A stretch of DNA of 64,000 nt. It comes from Fragilariopsis cylindrus CCMP1102 (taxonomy: Eukaryota > Bacillariophyta > Bacillariophyceae > Bacillariales > Bacillariaceae). The notes under the pieces are model-generated. The model searched no databases and was not told the origin of the DNA. It worked only from the letters and a program-made list of their open reading frames with translations. This document shows positions 32,233-44,366 of this stretch, piece by piece (within the stretch, counting starts at the first letter, position 1; the number at the start of each line of letters is the position of its first letter). The DNA lies in the NCBI GenBank assembly GCA_900095095.1, contig FMBT01000466.1, positions 1 to 64,000 on the forward strand. The letters run 5' to 3'. A program made the position numbers and the translations under genes.

Positions 32233-33540
32233 TTAGTTCAGTGTTTTTTGGGACGAACAGCAGTCTTTTTCACAAGGACTATTGTTTTCCATATTCTTAT
32301 TCTTGTTGTTGTAATTGTTGCTGTTGTTATTGCTGTTGTTGTTATTGTTGTTGTTGTCATCACGACCATGGATCACATCAAGAACCAATAGGATACGACC
32401 TTGATCTTTTGGTACATTTTGAGGTGACCGATGAAGGATTCCATAGCGACGACGACCAATAGAAGGAGAAGTATCTTCTTCCTTTGACCACTCAGACCAA
32501 GCATTACCAACAATCACAAGTGGTTGTCCGGTAGGAACTTGTTGAATTTGCACATGTGATCGTTCTATTAAAATATCCTTCCAATCTGGACGATCATTCT
32601 CCTCCTGAACTTCATATTCTTTATCATTGTTACGAACACGTTGTAGGTAGCTTATAACATCGTCATCGTCATCATCTTTATCATTATTACCATCATCATT
32701 AATAAAGTCACTACCAGGTCCAACCATTGATTGGATCCAACGAATAGGAACATAATCAGTATGCCAAGATGGGCATCTCGTTGCTGATTTACCATGCATA
32801 ATAGATACTTTAATTCTATAACCCATAATATTATTCAAATTTGATCGACAAATACTAACAAATGATTTCATACTGGATTCAATATTCAATAATCGAAAAG
32901 ATGGGTAAAACTTATTAATAGTATTACTTAGATCAGTACTATTTCTTTCATCGTCATTATCGTAGTCGACGAACCATTCGTTCGTATTCATTTCGTCTAC
33001 TACCATTTTAGCTACAGCAAGTAAATCGGTATCATCGTCGTTGCTATAATTGTTTTGTTTCCATTCCATTCTAATTTCCTCGCCGTAATCGCGGCTACTT
33101 ATTCTATCCCATACAACCGGTGATAGTTTCGACCAAGCCTTGGGATTGATCGCATAATCGTTAGAGGATGGAAGCATCACCGAAGGATGTTGTCGTTCTT
33201 GTTGTGGTCCATGCGATGATGATGATGATAGTTCTGATTTTTGTACGACGAGCTCCATTTCCTCTTTCTCTTCGTCGGGAAACGTAGCTATCGCATTACT
33301 AATAGTGCACAGCAACTGCTGCTGTGTATTTTTTGCTGGTATTCCATATAGCGGCTTGTCCATTGAAAATAATTTATTGCTACTACTGCTACTGCTACTA
33401 CTGCGACGAGAAGATAATTCCTGCTGTGGTGTCGTTGTCGTCGTTGTCATCGTCGTCGTCTGCTGCGAAGAAGAAGTTGAAGAAAGTGATAGACGTGCAA
33501 ACAATGACGCTGTTGCGGTAGCGGATGTATCGACTTTCAT
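32233..33540 (-). CDS. DUF1826 domain protein
   Basis: 435-aa single-exon frame starting MKVDTSATATASLFARLS, with Ser/Thr-rich N-terminal 130 residues. The conserved part begins with FRLLNIESS and SFVSICRSN, then CPSWHTDYVPIRWIQSMVGPGSD. Later blocks are HVQIQQVPTGQPLVIVGNAW and GILHRSPQNVPKDQGRILLVLDV. The order (Cys..His..Asp, GPG, then a late HRSP followed by RxxLxxD) matches DUF1826 as found in bacteria and algae. The biochemical role is not established; the conserved Cys/His could bind metal. The C-terminus is an Asn repeat followed by CEKDCCSS. No intron. Confidence 0.7.
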   Translation of the reverse strand: MKVDTSATATASLFARLSLSSTSSSQQTTTMTTTTTTPQQELSSRRSSSSSSSSNKLFSMDKPLYGIPAKNTQQQLLCTISNAIATFPDEEKEEMELVVQKSELSSSSSHGPQQERQHPSVMLPSSNDYAINPKAWSKLSPVVWDRISSRDYGEEIRMEWKQNNYSNDDDTDLLAVAKMVVDEMNTNEWFVDYDNDDERNSTDLSNTINKFYPSFRLLNIESSMKSFVSICRSNLNNIMGYRIKVSIMHGKSATRCPSWHTDYVPIRWIQSMVGPGSDFINDDGNNDKDDDDDDVISYLQRVRNNDKEYEVQEENDRPDWKDILIERSHVQIQQVPTGQPLVIVGNAWSEWSKEEDTSPSIGRRRYGILHRSPQNVPKDQGRILLVLDVIHGRDDNNNNNNNSNNNSNNYNNKNKNMENNSPCEKDCCSSQKTLN

Positions 33541-34568
33541 TGTATTATTACTACTACTCCTATTACTATAACAGTACTATTATTATCGATGTTGCTGAAG
33601 AATCTGCTCCGCCGTCGTTAAATTGAGCCTTTCCTTAATTTTGATCAGCTACAACTTTTCGCCGTCAATCCTGTCCCATACATTGCAATTATTCTTTCCA
33701 CTTTGGATATGGTAAGGCCTTTTAGAAGTTGTTGTAGGCTTTAAAATTCAAACCATCGCAAACGGCCTTTTTGCGGGTCACATCTGATTGATTCTTCGAT
33801 CACACTTGATGGAAGGCAAACCTACAGACTTGATTCCGTACAAAAATACAATTCGAATTTCCGCGAATTCCCTTTCATGATCTATTTTCCTCTTTCCCCT
33901 TCTACTCCCTCATCGACGACTTGAATGAATCTACGGACCTATTATTAACTACTACTATTACTTGTGTTATTAACCACTATTTAATCTACATCTAATCTAC
34001 TATATTTGTTTTGTTACACTAAACCCAAGCTACGAGAATATTTTAAATAATACGTACTTTATTGTAAAATCATCGCCTCCCGGATTCTGATTATTATATT
34101 TATATACATGTTCGATTGAAGTGTAACAGGTGGTCGACGCATGGATTGTTAGACAAACGCTATAACGTTTTGTTTTTGATAGAGTACCTGCGTTACACCA
34201 GGAATGAATCGAAATAATAAATACTGCTATGGTCCAGTCAACCACAACCTACTTATACATGAGATTTAACATCAAGAGAAAAAACTACGATGATACCAAG
34301 AAATAAGAATTATCAATATAAAAATTATTTATAGTAAACCTAGCTAGGTGACTTTATTTCTTTAATTGTGTGGTTTGGCTATCTCTTTCATAAATAGAGA
34401 TGGGATAAGCATGTCACCGTGAGAAATGAGTTTCATTCGTGAGTGTAATAGATATTCTCTTTCATAAATCTGAGTTCCATCAAACATCCATTGCGCATAT
34501 TTTTTTCCTTCATTCGCCTCGTCTGGCCTTGACGTATACTGTTGTTGTTTTGATTAGACAATCACTGT
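33541..34568. other. Intergenic, nothing seen
   Basis: About 1 kb between the DUF1826 gene (5' end at 33540) and the cyclin gene (3' end at 34569). Only short scattered frames (for example 34030-34245) without recognisable content. Confidence 0.5.
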
Positions 34569-37082
34569 TTAATAATCATAAATAGGATCTTTTATTGGTG
34601 CAAACTTATAATGCGAAACTTTCCCATGCTTATTCTTGGAATATTTCTTCTGCAATGCCATTAATTCTTTGTTTTTATCCAATTTGCTTTTAGCTTTCAG
34701 TACCATTCTTGCATACCCTATAACCACTTCTTCGTCGTACTGGCTGTATGCAACAAGTCTTGGACTCCAATTTAATCTTCCAATGGCTCTTCGTGCTATC
34801 ATAACAGCCGCTGCTGCCATTTGACTTGGTCGTAACATACATGTTAAGTGTTTCAAACTTAATAACGTCCCATCTAAGACAAAGTTTGCAATTTGTTGCA
34901 TAAGCTTACAGGCATGTGCCGCCTTCAAAAACCGGACCAAGAATGTGTGTGGTGTTGGAACGGTAACTTTGTACTTGAGTGTTTGCAATATATTTTCCTC
35001 CATACGTAGAATCTATTAGTACAGGTATAGGTTGGAAATAGATCAAAATGAGATAGGAAAATTAAATGTAGTGGTAAGTACAAAGAGGTATCGTATTTAG
35101 TTGTAAGGGAATAGAAAAATAAAAGAAAAACACGAGGACAAAACGTACCTTAGCTTCCGTATAGGCCCCGTCACAGATGTATGTTAACTCATGTAAATAG
35201 GGTACATACCTCTCTTCGTATTTAATAGAAATTAATAATGCTGTTACCCCAACCAATTGTAGATCACGTGCCACAACAGATTCTTCTGTTTCAGATAAGA
35301 ATCGATCTAATATATTAGCAGTTAAATATAAAGTTTCTGGGAAAAGTTTGAATTTGTAATGTACCTCAATTAACCAATCCACAAGGATACAACGCTGGTT
35401 TTCATTAATATATGGTTGTAATTCCCCTACACCATCTACACCATGAACAGGTCGGCCCATATAACATCGACTAACCGATGTTCCCTCTTCCTTTCTAAAA
35501 AAATGTTCGTACATGTCCTCAACGTAATCCGGTTCGACATCCTTTTGGGCACCAAATCCAGTAGTATTATCGTCGTCGTCTTCGACATCATCAGGAATGA
35601 TTGTGTCGATTAAAGATGGTAGTAATCGTACAATGGAAGGGTTATTGAAAACCTGTTCCGCTTTCCCTTGATCCTTCAAAAGTCTCATACCCATCTCAAT
35701 AATATCACCACTACGACAATTCTTGCCATAGTAAGGCTTGTAGCCAGATTTTGATGTAGTATTAATCGATGCTGCAAGAACATCCAATGGTACCTCGTGA
35801 ATATCTTTCTTGTAGTTCTGTGTTTAATTTAATTTTTTTGGAAGCAAAAGGTGCAAAATGAGGAAGAATAAGGAAAAAATAAGGATCAGAAAGTATGCAA
35901 AATCAAATTATTAATAAACCATCACACAATGCATTTATGCATTGAACAAATCTTGTAATGCGATTGAACGGGACAAGTATGATTATATCTTAAGACAAAA
36001 CTTACCGCAATCAACATCGCAAGTAATCTATCGGCAGTATCATTCGCAATCTCATCATCGTCACTACTATCACGTTGTTGTTGTTGTTGTTGTTGTTTCT
36101 TATTATCATTATTATTATTATTGTTTGGTTCCTCAACTTTTACTACTGTATCATTGTTGAGAGGAGGCATCATATTATTGGTTGCAGTAGTCTCCTTGCA
36201 TCGTTTATATTTCTTTGATGGTGTCTTTTTGTTGTGTGTTTCTTGAACATCATAGTGATCGTAAGATTTTTCTATTCCCATCCTCGTCGTCATCGTCATC
36301 CTCCTCTTATTATTATTATTATTGTTGTTGTTGTTGCGATTGTTGTTGCTGTAAGATGGCATTGTACGATGTTCGGCAGTATTATTGCTCTTAGCAGCCG
36401 CCTGACAAGGAAGACGACGACGAGAATTGTGGTGAATAGGAAGAAGAGCAGCACCATATTCCTTTTTGGTACCATTTTCGGTGGTCTTCTTCATTGGACT
36501 GGAAAGATAGGACCCTGCTGATTTTTCATCATCAACAACAACGACATCGTCATTATTGTCATCAGCGCCGATCTTATTATTACTCACTTCGTCGTAATCA
36601 TCATCATCATCATCGCTATCAGCATTAATTTTGTGATCAGTATCAGTATCAATATCGGTATCGGCTTGACTTCTACTACTTCTACTAATATTCGATTGTT
36701 GAATTTGAGCAAGAATACGTTCCTGTTCTTCAATAAGTTCTCTTGGTAGATTCATTACGAATTCATCATCACGGTCTTGAAGTGCCTTGAGATTAAGATT
36801 AGCAGCAGCAGCAGCAGCAGCATTAGTAGTAGTAGGCTGATGAGTAGGTGCGGTAGTAGTAGTAGTAATGATCGTAGTATCGAATCGAGTAGAGGACGGT
36901 GACGACGATGACGATGACGATGACGATGATGCAACTTTGATATCGTTCCTATCTACTACTAGTAGAGGAAGGCTTTTTTCTTCTTTCATATCGATGTTGC
37001 TGTTGATGTTGTTTCTTTCGTCGTCTTGTTGTTGTTGTCGTTGATTATTCTGTTGTGGTGAAAGATGATGATAGGATGACAT
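34569..37082 (-). CDS. B-type mitotic cyclin, 3 exons
   Basis: Exons 37082-36006, 35817-35149 and 35012-34569; all junctions GT..AG at phase 0, giving 729 aa. Cyclins bind and activate CDKs; this type drives entry into mitosis. The N-terminal half is disordered and Asn/Asp/Gln-rich. Exon 2 carries the cyclin box: YVEDMYEHFF, NENQRCILVDWLIEVHYKFK, LFPETLYLTANILDRFLSET and LLISIKYEERYVPYLHEL, all as in cyclins A/B. Exon 3 has the second fold: MEENILQTLKYKVTVPTPHT and FLVRFLKAAHACKL, then LRPSQMAAAAVMIARRAIG. An obvious RxxLxxI/VxN destruction box was not spotted; RRLPCQAAA and DRLLAMLIA lie N-terminal but are not canonical. The overall length is large for the family because of the low-complexity N-terminus. 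Very confident on family. Confidence 0.9.
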
Positions 37083-37964
37083 AGTATTTTTTTGTCAGTA
37101 TTCTTGTCTTATTTTGTTTGTTTTGTTTTGTTTGTTTCTGAATTTATGAGAGTAAAGTATCCTGCTGATTTTTTATGTTGAATCAATTCGAAAGTAAAAT
37201 AAATAGATGAAAATCTTCTTGTAAAAGATAGAATAACCATAAAACAGATCATCATTATTATCCATCGTGTGTAAAAAGTAAACGAACTTAAATGTTTTCG
37301 AGTCAGTCGTCCCGATACGATGGGGAGTTGTTGTTGTTGTTTGTTGACGATGATGATGATGATGATGATGATGAGGATACTTTTGTTGTTACTGCATTAC
37401 TTGTTTGAATGAAATGAATTAACGAGATCAGATTCCGTATGTTAAGTAGCGATAGATAGACCGTGTGTTTTGCTATTAATTTTATTTTTCTGGGAATGGG
37501 TATTACAGGAATCGTTTTTTCGGTTTCGTGTGCATCGACCGGTATGTACAGCTGGGACGGGAGTCGTTAACGTTGTTGCTGTTTCTTTTGTTTTGTTTGG
37601 TTTGGGTTTTGATGTAGTATCAGTAAGTTACAGTAGACACACGGGAAAGAAAATTTTGTCATTGTTGTTGTTGTTGTGTCGTGGACCGACCGATCGATAT
37701 CGACCGGAATTATCCACAACAACGTGTGATTCGATTCATTTGATTTTGATTTCATTTTTATTCGTTATTTTTGAAAGAGGCAGACATACAGGGAGGCAGA
37801 GTAGAACAGCCTTATTTTCCCTTGTACACGTACACGATAGCCGTGTGTAAGTCCCATACCTATGATTTATCCGTACCTCTATCTCTCAATTTTCTCTTCT
37901 CCACCGTGTATGACCCATCCTCTCCAACTTTCGTTTTCGCCTATTGAATTTCATTGATAATTCT
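37083..37964. other. Intergenic upstream of cyclin
   Basis: Contains a (gat)n run at about 37349-37374 and gtt/ttg runs. The open frame at 37470-37850 (126 codons) has phenylalanine/valine-rich random composition and is rejected. Confidence 0.5.
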
Positions 37965-38543
37965 TCACGAAAGAATCATATTTTTCTCTACAATATTCGA
38001 TAGGTGTTTCAAAACTTGTTCTATATCATATATGGTATTAATTACTTTACCAAGTAAATTGGAATAAAAATGACGAAATTTTTTATATGAAAATGCCCAT
38101 TTAACGAAGTCATTAAATATATCATTTGTACGATATTTCATAGATTTTAATATATTCTTTGAGCTAACTACTGGTATACGACTATTCATAAACACTTTGT
38201 AGGCAACTTTTATACCACATGTTGCTGCTATTGCACCAATTGTTGTACCACAAAATTTATTTATTACTTGTTGTTGTCCATCAATTAGTGAGGAGCTATT
38301 AGAAATAACACACGTTCCTGTTGCGATTGTTGTCGGGTCGTCGTTGCAGGTCGAATTATTATTCAATTGTGCAAGAATAATATCTAATGTATGTGGTGCA
38401 TATACTGGTGATGATGGACCACCAGATAATGGTTGAATTAATATTTTCATTGTGGTGGAATATAATATCCATATTATAAATAATGCAAATTCTGGATCAC
38501 TATCTAAAAAGAAAAAATCACAGATACAAAATATTAAAAACAT
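37965..38543 (-). CDS. Hypothetical protein, possibly a terminal exon
   Basis: 192-codon frame. A strong potential 3' splice site (ttctttttag) precedes DSDPEFALFIIWILYSTTMK, so the coding part may start there, with an upstream exon not identified, or at the internal Met (MKILIQPLSGG). Features: a hydrophobic segment (EFALFIIWILYS), NFC-type Cys residues, then FCGTTIGAIAATCGIKVAYK (Gly/Ala hydrophobic, possible membrane segment) and a polar, Lys- and Tyr-rich C-terminus. No family is recognised. A two-segment membrane protein is possible. Confidence 0.4.
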   Translation of the reverse strand: MFLIFCICDFFFLDSDPEFALFIIWILYSTTMKILIQPLSGGPSSPVYAPHTLDIILAQLNNNSTCNDDPTTIATGTCVISNSSSLIDGQQQVINKFCGTTIGAIAATCGIKVAYKVFMNSRIPVVSSKNILKSMKYRTNDIFNDFVKWAFSYKKFRHFYSNLLGKVINTIYDIEQVLKHLSNIVEKNMILS

Positions 38544-39991
38544 TGATTGTCTGTTTGTCTTATAATACTATTATTTTTTTGTGTGTACTGTAGTTGTCTC
38601 TGCCATCTCCCTCGTTGCAATACTGTTGTCATACGCTCCCTTCTTTCTTTCGTGTCATGTTATGTGATTTTGTTTGTGCTTTTTACTTTAATTCATCGAC
38701 TATTTCGACTCACTCGACGAGTCAAGAATCACTTAAATCAAATCAGTAGCTTCGGTTTGTTTTTTAAGCAATAATCCTTTAGCTTCTTGTACAGTACGAC
38801 AAATTGTGTCCCGCGGGAAATGCACAATATGTATCCTATGTATGGACTGTATGTATGTATCTATGTTTCACTGACCTGTACTACAGTATTAGGTCAGGCT
38901 AGGTCACTGACGCAGCATACATACATACATACATACATACATATAATACATACATACATACATACATACATACATAGGATGCAAAATAACGTTACTGTGT
39001 GTACGTACAGTACTCTGTTTTGTTTTTGTGCACAAACTCAAAACTTTTGTCGGCAGTAAAGTTACCCAATACTCCACGGTACACAAATAACACATCCAAC
39101 ATAAATGAATATAATAGAGAGGTGATTCGATTCGATTGATTCACATCGACTCAACTCAACTCTACCCTACTCGAATGAAGAATCAACTCTACCCTACTCG
39201 AATCAACTCTACCCTACTCGAATCAACTCAACTCTACTCAACTCAACTCTACTAGACTCAATCGCATTGATTGATTGATTGATTGATTGATTGCCCTACA
39301 CACATACAGTCAAGACTAATATTAAAAGAATGAATCAGAAAAGGCGAGAACTATCACTAGTATATAGAGTAGAGTAGAGGTGTGAGGAGTAATAAGAAAG
39401 ACACGAAAGACGAAAGACGAGAACGAGAACGACTGATTTAGATTACTAGACTAGACTAGACTAGTACAGTACAGTATCTGAGCTGAGCTGAGCTGAATGC
39501 CACTTCTTCTATCTAGCTAGCAATTATCTACTTTATCTATAGCTAGCTAGCTACATGCGTTGACAGTACGTAGCACAGAAGGTATGTGTGTATAGTTGTT
39601 GTTGTTTTATGACATTATTTTTAGCAGAGTAAAAGAGTTGAGTCAGTCATCTCGTAAGTTTTTTTTGTTTCGTAGCTTTTATTTTATTTTATAGTTATAT
39701 TAAATGCAGTACAGTATGCAGTAGCTAGTTCATACCAAAATGCAATGCAATGCAATGCGTGAGCTTTTTCTCTCCATTCCTCGATACAGCATATAGATAC
39801 TTATATTCATATCGCATGGCATGGCATGGCATGGCATGGCATGTTGAGTTGAATCGAATTGAATTCGTGTCGTCGAGCTCAAGTCGAGTCGAGTCGTGCT
39901 GTTCTCAAAACGCAACGCAACGCAACGACGTGTTCGGTTCGTTTGTTCATTCCATAGATAGTAAAATTGCATATTATATTATATCATCTTA
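38544..39991. other. Intergenic, minisatellite and microsatellite rich
   Basis: A 'catacata' run at 38918-38976 is partly split around 38941-38948. A minisatellite of 'ctctaccctactcgaatcaa' lies at about 39155-39250, a (gatt)n run at about 39267-39290 and a 'gcatg' run at about 39816-39842. The open frame on the plus strand at 39750-40271 is antisense to the monooxygenase gene and rejected. Confidence 0.6.
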
Positions 39992-42900
39992 TTACAGCTC
40001 CGTTTGTTGTTGTTCACAATGCAAGCATGATGATGATGATGATGATCCATTGTCGTCGTCGTCGTCACTATCGCCATTGACATTGCCATTGTCATTGACA
40101 TCATCGCTAGTAGTATCTTCTCCACCATTAGGGATAAGAATGTTTTGGTTCTCATCATCGCTGGTAGTATCAACGTCAATATCGCCAACTATATCATCAA
40201 TATCTAACCATAACTTGGAGAATTTTCTTGGTTTTATACCAGTATACATACTTTCAAATGACTTTTCATAATACATATCACGAAATGTTAAATTTGTATT
40301 CAGTGGTATATCCTCACGGGATCGCCCTGAATCTCTAGTAAAATTTAAAAATTTCATCCCACGATCACTAAATGTCCATTTTGATCCTTTATGAAAATCA
40401 TGAAATACATCATCATTATCATTATCATCATTATCATTATTATTGTAACCATATCTGTCAGTATACACCGGACGACGACCGTCCTTATCATAGTAGTAGT
40501 CCGTGGCCATGTCCGTGTCCGTGTCCGTATTGTTGTTGTTGACACTGCCATCATTGATTTTCATTATCATACTACCAGCAGGATGACCAGCTATATATGC
40601 CTTTAAGAACAATTTAAATACAGGATAACCATGATCGTATACACACATAGCTTCACTATCTGCAAATATATCGTTAACAAAATATAATTTATCATATGCA
40701 TTTCTAAATGTTTCATCTTGAATATAACGAGTTGTTCGTGAATGTCTTAAATAATGAAACATTTCACGACTATTTTCGATAAACATTTCATCTTTTGTCA
40801 TTTTTGTGTTTGTGTTTGTGTCAGTGTTTGTATTTGTAGTGTCTTCATCAATATCACCAATCATAACCTTTAATATAAATGCTGATGATATATCTAATCC
40901 CAACAATGGCGTGTCTGATTCAACACGATGTTTATAAAAGTTTGGATTATGTATTAAATGATTATTATATAAACCTAAGTATTGATGATGCCATAATCCA
41001 ATTGATGGATCAGCACGTAGTACAGGTGTATGATCGTGTTCTACATCATCATCTTTATTACTATTAGTAAAGGAATATCCACCACATCTATTATGATTTG
41101 TTTCTGATGGCAATTCTACATTACCAAATTTAGTGGTATCATATATATTCGGCCAATAATTTGGATTGTCACGTCCCTGTTCTGATGATGATGATGATGA
41201 TGGCTGTACTAAATCTGGATTTAAGTAGTAATTGTAGGGTGCTTTTTTTTCATAATTATATATATTAAGTTTCGATGACAGTATATCCTCATCTGTCTGG
41301 TATCCTGTACAAAATATAACAGCATCAATATTTTCTAATATATTATTAGCATGATTGGTAATCATAGTTTGATTATTGTAATAATCTAAAAGTTCTTTGG
41401 GCGTTCCAGATGATATATCCATACGTCCCATTTGCAAATTATTATTACTATTACTGCCATCACCACTATCAATAACAGATTTAATTTCTGTACGATAAAA
41501 TATTGTTAATTTATTCATTGGCCAACTACTGGTGACTGTGACAGGATAACCACTATCACTACGTGTTGTCACATATATATGTTGTGCCCCACGTTTAATA
41601 AATGACAAAGCTAAATCTTCTGCACTATAGGCACTACCAATAAATAGAAATCGTTTATTTCTAATGTCGGATCCTAATTGATTAATTTGTGATGAATGTA
41701 ATACAGGACCATTAAATTTAATTTGATGGTCGTTGTCATTTTCAATGTCATTGTCTTCATCTTCCTTTTCTTCTTGAGGTTGAGGTGGTTGTAAAATTTG
41801 TTTTACTGTTTCTGGTATATTTGGTGATGCTTCATTACCATTCGCTAAGATAACTTTATCAAATATGTGATGTGTTATATCATCAGGATTATATTCTACA
41901 TCACCATTGTCTATTGTATGTTATTTTGTTTCGTATTTTGTTTTGTTTGTATACGTGTGTGATATCATATCATAGATAGTGTACGTAAAAACGGTGGACA
42001 AAAAGAGAACAGGACAGAAGTAAAAGTAGAAAGAGAGGTAGATATAAATCGGTCAGTAAAATACAATTATATGGGGTATGAGGTATGCATGCGGCACAAC
42101 GACAACAACAACAATCAAGATATATGACAGGGAAGAGGAAAACCATTTCATTTCCAATAGGTAGGTAGGTAGGTAGGTAGGTAGGCAGGCAGGTGGGATG
42201 GATGGATGGATGGCATGACATAATGGCATGACATAATGGCATGGCATAATGGCATGGCATGACATACAGTTTGATGCATTGTATTGCATTCGTTATTTGG
42301 GATTGGTTTGGCCTTTTTCTCAACGAAAAAGGGGAATGCATTATGGATGATCAACAGTTCGTTGGTCTGGTCGGTCGGTCGGTTGGTCGGTCGGATGTGA
42401 TGTCGGAAGATCATCGGTATCGTTGATCTAGTCGGTACGATCGGTCGAGTAATTTGCCTTGCCGCTCTTCCGCTCACTACCAATCGCCCGGGGGGGGGGG
42501 GGGGGGGGGGGTATTCTTTTGTTGTATTGTATTTTGCTGTGTGAATGAATCTCACAACAGCACTTCAAAAAAAGTAGCAATGACATTACAGCACAGCATA
42601 GCATAGCATAGCATAGCGCGATAATGACTGACTGAGTGGCTGAGTGACTGACTGGCATAACATAACATAACATGACATGCGATCGGAATAGGAGTACGCG
42701 ATTTGAGCGTGTGTCTGTCGGTTATGCGATCGCGGTAAAACAGAATTCGATTCGATTCGATTCGATTCGAATTCGAATCCAATTCAATTCGAATCCGACT
42801 CAATCCGATTCTGATTCCGTTCTGGCTTTGTCCTGTGTTTCGTATTGCTGTTTATTTATGCATGCATGCATGCTTGTTTCGAATAGAATTGAATTGAATT

Positions 42901-43827
42901 GACTGACAATACCGATTGCTTTTACTTTTGTTCATCAATTCGATTTTTGGTAGTGATTATTTTGTTGGTTTCAAGCAGCAGTCCCCTTTTCCCTCCCTTC
43001 ATTCCTGCCTTCCTTTCCTGCCTGATATGATATTTCCTTTCCGTTTTGTCAACAAAACTGTCATATACATACTATCGATCATATCTCTCCTATTTCTTTC
43101 TAAATAATAATAATAATAATAGCTTACCTAATACACTTTTTGGTGGAGTCCCTGTTGGAATAGTGCTTATTTCGAATTTCGATGTCTTCTTGTTGTCATT
43201 GTCATTGTCAATTGATTCATTCTCCTCGTCATCTTCCTCCTCGTCATCTTCATCAATAGAATCATTTTCAATAGATTCAATAGATTCATTATGTTCATCA
43301 ATGTAGGTCACTTGTGTATTGAATTGTATATTCCCTTTCCCTAAATGATACTTCATGGATTCTTGAGTCGCACCCACTATATAGTCTAAGACTTGACTGC
43401 GTACGATATACGAGGGTATTTTGTCAGAAGTACCATTATAATGATCGTGAAAGGTATAATCTTCAAATTCAAATATTTCTTTGGGTGCATTAATCCACAT
43501 CCCATCATACATCCCTTCTTCTTCGCCTTCTGGAGTCGAGTCGGACTTCGACTTCTTAGCTAATTTGGATTGCCATAAACCACCACAACGTGATTCTTTT
43601 TCAAAGACAGTCACTTGTGGCAGATTATTTAATTTATTTCTTGTTGTTGAGACTGTGTCCAATTCTTCCAAGTCCTTTACTAATTGATTCCGTTCTTTTT
43701 CCAGTTGTCGTAAAAAAAACATACCAGCTGGACCACATCCTATTATAGCCACCGTTGGACCTGTAATAGGACTACTGGCAGTGGCGCCGCCAAGAAGAGC
43801 ATTTGATGTTAAAGAAGGTACATCCAT
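39992..43827 (-). CDS. Flavin-containing monooxygenase-like oxidoreductase, 2 exons
   Basis: Exons 43827-43128 and 41910-39992, joined at phase 1 with donor GTAAGC and acceptor AATAG; 872 aa (886 if the in-frame Met at 43869 is used). FMOs use FAD and NADPH to oxygenate soft nucleophiles. The FAD site is VAIIGCGPAGMFFLRQLEKE near the N-terminus, followed by VTVFEKESRCGGLWQ. A later acidic Asp/Glu run is followed by the second exon: HIFDKVILANGNEASPNIPE, GPVLHSSQINQLGSDIRNKR, the NADPH-type fold FLFIGSAYSAEDLALSFIKR and AVIFCTGYQTDEDIL, where 'CTGY' is the usual late FMO motif. The C-terminal third holds a second unusual block (SREMFHYLRHSRTTRYIQDE, PVFKLFLKAYIAGHPAG) and ends in Asp- and Ser-runs. 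The total length well exceeds the usual 450-550 aa because of repeats and the extension. The 1217-bp intron is made almost wholly of simple repeats. Confidence 0.8.
41911..43127 (-). repeat. Long intron packed with simple repeats and a G22 tract
   Basis: Within the monooxygenase gene. It contains (ggta)n at about 42160-42185, 'catggcatgacataatgg' iterations at 42212-42262, 'ggtcggtcggtt' at 42360-42395, G22 at 42490-42511, 'gcata' runs at 42595-42617, 'acata' runs at 42657-42680 and 'attcg' runs at 42748-42775. Many open frames read through these and are spurious. Being several times longer than other introns in the window, it may have grown by repeat expansion. Confidence 0.75.
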
Positions 43828-43869
43828 TATATATATATAGTCGGGTGCGATAAAACCAAGCCAAGCCAA

Positions 43870-44366
43870 GCCAAAGCAATGAAGAAGGTAAAACTAGGCT
43901 GAGTGTACGGTAGCTAGTTACTACAAATTTTTATCACTACTGTCGTCGTCGTCGTCGTCGTCGTCTTGTTGTATCTTCTCGCCTCACAGGAACGTCACAG
44001 TCGAGTCGGCGGAAATCAAACAACAAGTACAACAAAGAAGAAGAAAATGCGTGGCGGGGAGGAGATTCTTAGTATTGCTGATGCCGTTGATAAATTCATT
44101 TTTTTTTAAATACTTCTAATTAACTTACCACCTGTTAACGTTAGTGTAAATAAGATTCAAAAATTCATTTCTACCGTGCGTGCGTCTTGTCTCGAAAAGG
44201 GCCATATTATTGTTATTCCGATCATTCTACAAAACTGGTGACGACGGAGTATGTTTGGACGCGTACGTAGTAATTTTTAAAACGATCAAAATTTGCGGCA
44301 TGCTCTTCACTTACACGTAATAGTTCCTTTCATCTGGGAGGCAGGGATTGGCGTTCATAGTATTAC
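43870..44366. other. Intergenic upstream of the monooxygenase gene
   Basis: A (cgt)n run at about 43942-43963 and AT-rich sequence; no gene. The right edge abuts the second inverted-repeat element. Confidence 0.5.

Noticed and set aside
37470-37850. 126-codon plus-strand open frame
   Set aside because: Built from ttg/gtt-rich simple sequence upstream of the cyclin gene, with no domain-like content.
39750-40271. 173-codon plus-strand open frame
   Set aside because: Antisense to the repetitive Asp/Ser C-terminus of the monooxygenase; it is a shadow of codon repeats.
41970-42803. Several minus-strand frames of 78-135 codons
   Set aside because: They read through tetranucleotide and pentanucleotide arrays in the monooxygenase intron.
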